DNA of 64,000 nt from an uncultured Prevotellaceae bacterium (lineage in GTDB: Bacteria; Bacteroidota; Bacteroidia; Bacteroidales; Bacteroidaceae): positions 62,001 to 126,000 of the forward strand of contig CADASP010000008.1 of NCBI GenBank assembly GCA_902790625.1, in the 5' to 3' direction. The notes beneath the pieces are model-generated. The model saw only the letters and a program-made list of their open reading frames with translations, was not told the DNA's origin and did no database searches. Positions 61,833 through 64,000 of this stretch are shown piece after piece. A program made the translations under genes and the position numbers. Position 1 is the stretch's first letter. Each line of letters opens with the position of its first letter.

Positions 61833-62534
61833 ATGAAGAAAATGAAAGCAATGGTTCTCACGCTCTGCGCATGCATCGTGATGATGGGTTGTAACAACCT
61901 GGGTAAAGGAACTGCCATCGGCGCTGCCGGAGGTGCTCTGCTGGGCGCCATCGTTGGTAAGGTGGCTGGCAACACCGCTGTGGGTGCTGCCGTTGGTACT
62001 GCCGTCGGTGCTGGTGCCGGTGCACTCATTGGCAAGCACATGGACAAGGTGAAGGCTCAGGCCGAAGCCGTGCAGAACGCACAGGTGCAGTCGATTACCG
62101 ACGCCAATGGCCTGCAGGCCGTTCAGGTGACCTTCGACAGCGGCATCCTCTTCCAGAGCGGAAAGGCTGTGCTGAACAACGCCGCCAAGACCTCTCTTAC
62201 CCAGTTTGCCAACAACGTGCTGAAGGTGAACACCGACTGCGACGTGGCCATCCAGGGCTTCACCGACAACGCTCCCTTCAAGGGAAAGACCGCCGCTCAG
62301 AGCCAGCAGCTCAACCTCGAACTCTCGCAGCAGCGCGCACAGGCCGTGACGAGCTACCTGCTCTCGCAGGGCGTCAGCGCCAGCCAGATTCGCAGCACCA
62401 CCGGTTTCGGCGAGGCTAACCCCGTGGCTGACAACAGCACCGCTGCCGGAAAGGCTCAGAACCGCCGCGTGGAAGTGCTCCTCTATGCTTCGCAGGCTAT
62501 GATCAACGCCGCCGAGCAGGGCACGCTGAGATAA
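61833..62534 (+). CDS. OmpA-family lipoprotein with glycine-zipper segment
   Basis: The 233-residue protein has signal MKKMKAMVLTLCACIVMMGC (lipobox MMGC). A Gly/Ala zipper follows (residues 27-65, AIGAAGGALLGAIVGKVAGN, AVGAAVGTAVGAGAGALIG). The OmpA C-terminal domain runs from about residue 110 (FDSGILFQSGKAVLNNAAKT, VAIQGFTDNAPFKGKTAAQS, QRAQAVTSYLLSQGVSASQI, AGKAQNRRVEVLLYA) and should bind peptidoglycan. The zipper suggests oligomerisation in a membrane. A strong terminator follows. Confidence 0.9.
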   Translation: MKKMKAMVLTLCACIVMMGCNNLGKGTAIGAAGGALLGAIVGKVAGNTAVGAAVGTAVGAGAGALIGKHMDKVKAQAEAVQNAQVQSITDANGLQAVQVTFDSGILFQSGKAVLNNAAKTSLTQFANNVLKVNTDCDVAIQGFTDNAPFKGKTAAQSQQLNLELSQQRAQAVTSYLLSQGVSASQIRSTTGFGEANPVADNSTAAGKAQNRRVEVLLYASQAMINAAEQGTLR

Positions 62535-62559
62535 TCCCTCATCGGAGCGAAACGTATCT

Positions 62560-62600
62560 CCCCCTTGTGAACTAGCTTTCACGAGGGGGATTTTTTTTTT
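62560..62600 (+). terminator. Rho-independent terminator of the OmpA-family gene
   Basis: CCCCCTTGTGAA and TTCACGAGGGGG form a 12-bp stem with a 6-nt loop and a following run of ten T. Confidence 0.9.
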
Positions 62601-63165
62601 GAACGGCGGTTGAAATCACATTCCCAGTACGCACTTCGTGCCGTCTCAGCCATATAGAAACGCAAAAACGCGACAGGCAGAAAGACAATCGTTGCAACTT
62701 ACAGAAATTTGGAGCGCTACTTTTTCCGAAAAGTCAACGCCTTTTCCCGAAAAGTCAACGCTTTTTTTTGAAAAGTCAACGCTCCCCCCAACAACCTGCT
62801 ACGATTGAAATGGCCTCTTGAAAGAAAACAGGAATAATACCTTCTCAAAGAACATCAAAGCCATTTGTAACAATTCTCCAATTCTCTAATTCTTGATATA
62901 TATCTTCTCGCGTTAGTTTTATATGTTAAGAATTAGAGTCATTTGAGAATTCGTTGGCCAACAAGCCGCATGGAATTCGTATAATTCGTTTAATTCGTTG
63001 TTAAATCCTCCATCACCGTCGCTTGATTCCTTTCAACTATAGCAGGTTGTCCGAAATCGAATAATTGGGAAGGAAGAACTCTCCACCCAAGCATGTGTGG
63101 CGGGAAATATCTGCTGTTCCGAAAAAAACATGAAGTGAATATTTTTATATTCCGAAAATTATCAT
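62601..63165. repeat. Gene-free region with three AAAAGTCAACGC units
   Basis: GAAAAGTCAACGC occurs three times at about 62729-62781, with irregular 7-8 nt spacers. The same 12-mer core is in the dispersed repeat at 3268 and 32515. The rest is AT-rich, with no gene recognised. Confidence 0.7.
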
Positions 63166-63173
63166 TACTTTTG
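63166..63173 (+). promoter_or_regulatory. -7 box (TACTTTTG) for the ATPase gene
   Basis: TACTTTTG lies 22 bp upstream of the ATG at 63196; no -33 was recognised. Confidence 0.5.
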
Positions 63174-63195
63174 CATCCGAAATAACAACGACGCT

Positions 63196-64000
63196 ATGGA
63201 CGACATCAAAAAAATAGTGCTCACGGGCGGTCCCTGCGCGGGCAAGACGACGGCTCTCGTCAGAATCATCGAGCATTTCTCGGGCCTGGGGTTCAAGGTG
63301 TTCACCATCCCCGAAGTGCCCACGCTGATGACCCAGGCGGGCATGAACTACCTGACGAAGAACCAGGCGTTCTTCTACGAGGGTGAGAAGGCGACGCTCG
63401 AACTGCAGCTGGCGCTCGAAGACAAGTTCCTCCGCATGGCACAGCAGTGCAAGAAGCCGTCGGTCATCGTGTGCGACCGAGGGGCCATGGACATCTCGGC
63501 ATATATGACACCTGAGATGTGGGCCGACATCACACGCGCCGTGGGCACATCGACACCCGAGCTGCGCGAGCGCTACGATGCGGTGCTACACCTGGTGTCG
63601 GCAGCCGACGGAGCCGAGCAGTACTACACCACTGCCAACAATGCGCAGCGCTATGAGCAGATGAACGAGGAGGGGCTGCGTGTGGCTCGCTCGCTCGACA
63701 AGAAGGTGATACACGCCTGGACGGGGCACCCCCACCTGCGCGTCATCAACAACCACGACGACTTCGAGGCGAAGATGCATCGCGTGCTGAAAGAGATAAG
63801 CAGCGTGCTGGCATTGCCACAGCCCATCGTGGAGGAGAGGAAATACATCGTGAACGTGACGGGACCGATGCCCGACGATGCCATAGAGAGCCAAATCACA
63901 CAGACCTACCTGAAGGGCTATCCCGATGCCGAGGAGCGACTGCGCAAGCATTGCTGGGGGCAGAAGGTGGTGTATGTGCACACCACGAAGAAGAAAACGG
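63196..64000 (+). CDS. AAA-type P-loop ATPase (TRPL-associated protein 14-like), 3'-truncated
   Basis: The protein opens MDDIKKIVLTGGPCAGKTTA (Walker A GGPCAGKTT) and has FTIPEVPTLMTQAGMNYLTK, VIVCDRGAMDISAYMTPEMW (Walker B-like CDRG), and HLRVINNHDDFEAKMHRVLK. A KYIVN(V)TGPMPDDAIESQITQ stretch then begins a CYTH-like domain, as in the metazoan/bacterial 'translocation defect protein 14' family. 268 codons are visible before the window edge; the rest is missing. Nucleotide or polyphosphate-linked chemistry is possible, but the substrate is unknown. Confidence 0.78.
   Translation, partial: MDDIKKIVLTGGPCAGKTTALVRIIEHFSGLGFKVFTIPEVPTLMTQAGMNYLTKNQAFFYEGEKATLELQLALEDKFLRMAQQCKKPSVIVCDRGAMDISAYMTPEMWADITRAVGTSTPELRERYDAVLHLVSAADGAEQYYTTANNAQRYEQMNEEGLRVARSLDKKVIHAWTGHPHLRVINNHDDFEAKMHRVLKEISSVLALPQPIVEERKYIVNVTGPMPDDAIESQITQTYLKGYPDAEERLRKHCWGQKVVYVHTTKKKT

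Noticed and set aside
62729..62781. CRISPR-like array of AAAAGTCAACGC units
   Set aside because: Three units, 13 bp each, with 7-8 nt spacers and no cas genes; spacing is far too short.

Overview
The window looks like a chromosomal segment of a Bacteroidales bacterium, most likely Prevotella or a close relative (Prevotellaceae). The reasons are the many Bacteroidetes-type promoters (TTTG about 20 bp upstream of TAnnTTTG), the secretion-type tails reading 'SG.RV...GLFIV.GKK', a bacterial serine palmitoyltransferase, the fused NfnAB oxidoreductase, Bacteroidales families such as DUF4348, DUF4738, DUF4861 and DUF6057, and an IS1380-type transposase remnant. Core genes look GC-rich. The accessory stretch at about 28.3-30 kb is visibly AT-rich.

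Layout. 0-5.2 kb: 3'-truncated yicC, a DUF4861 exported protein, a GldB-like lipoprotein, a 1-kb repeat-rich gap, then a zinc-ribbon protein and a CAT-like acyltransferase. 5.3-11 kb: a TolC-HlyD-ATPase-permease (MacAB-type) efflux operon followed by an AEC permease broken by a palindromic element. 11.5-15.2 kb: a two-gene heterodimeric ABC exporter. 15.3-17.6 kb: fused NfnAB. 18-26.2 kb: a DnaQ-like exonuclease, a GH92 mannosidase, and a DUF6057 / PD40-heme protein / Na+:alanine symporter operon. 26.3-32.3 kb: tRNA-Ser followed by an accessory island carrying a truncated adhesin, an IS1380 remnant, AT-rich orphan genes, a surface protein with two tiny peptide genes, and a UvrD-type helicase stub. 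Two copies of the same three-hairpin repeat, in direct orientation, bracket this island. 33-39.4 kb: rfbC, ugd, a DUF4738 protein, and two tandem AMP-dependent ligases. 39.5-44.4 kb: K+-dependent membrane pyrophosphatase, a small TPR protein, folD and ffh. 44.8-51.7 kb: tRNA-Val and tRNA-Arg, DUF4348 lipoprotein, murB, an MBL-fold hydrolase, a lipoprotein, tRNA-Pro, serine palmitoyltransferase and a divergent lipid kinase. 51.7-61.5 kb: a convergent dehydrogenase, a nucleotidyltransferase-aminotransferase fusion, a GH127/GH146-type enzyme with an SGNH esterase, hemW and proS. 61.8-64 kb: an OmpA-family lipoprotein and a right-truncated P-loop ATPase.

The most unusual feature is the density and placement of short inverted or tandem micro-repeats of several unrelated sequence classes. 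They lie at gene borders, supply the stop codons of three genes (tolC-like, ffh, SGNH), and appear in frame inside coding sequences: both ABC exporter subunits, the NfnAB linker, GH92, and the signal peptide of the DUF4738 protein. A larger element with long terminal inverted repeats breaks the AEC permease. This is my candidate for an undescribed system. Whether the elements move, regulate or are merely tolerated cannot be settled from this sequence alone.
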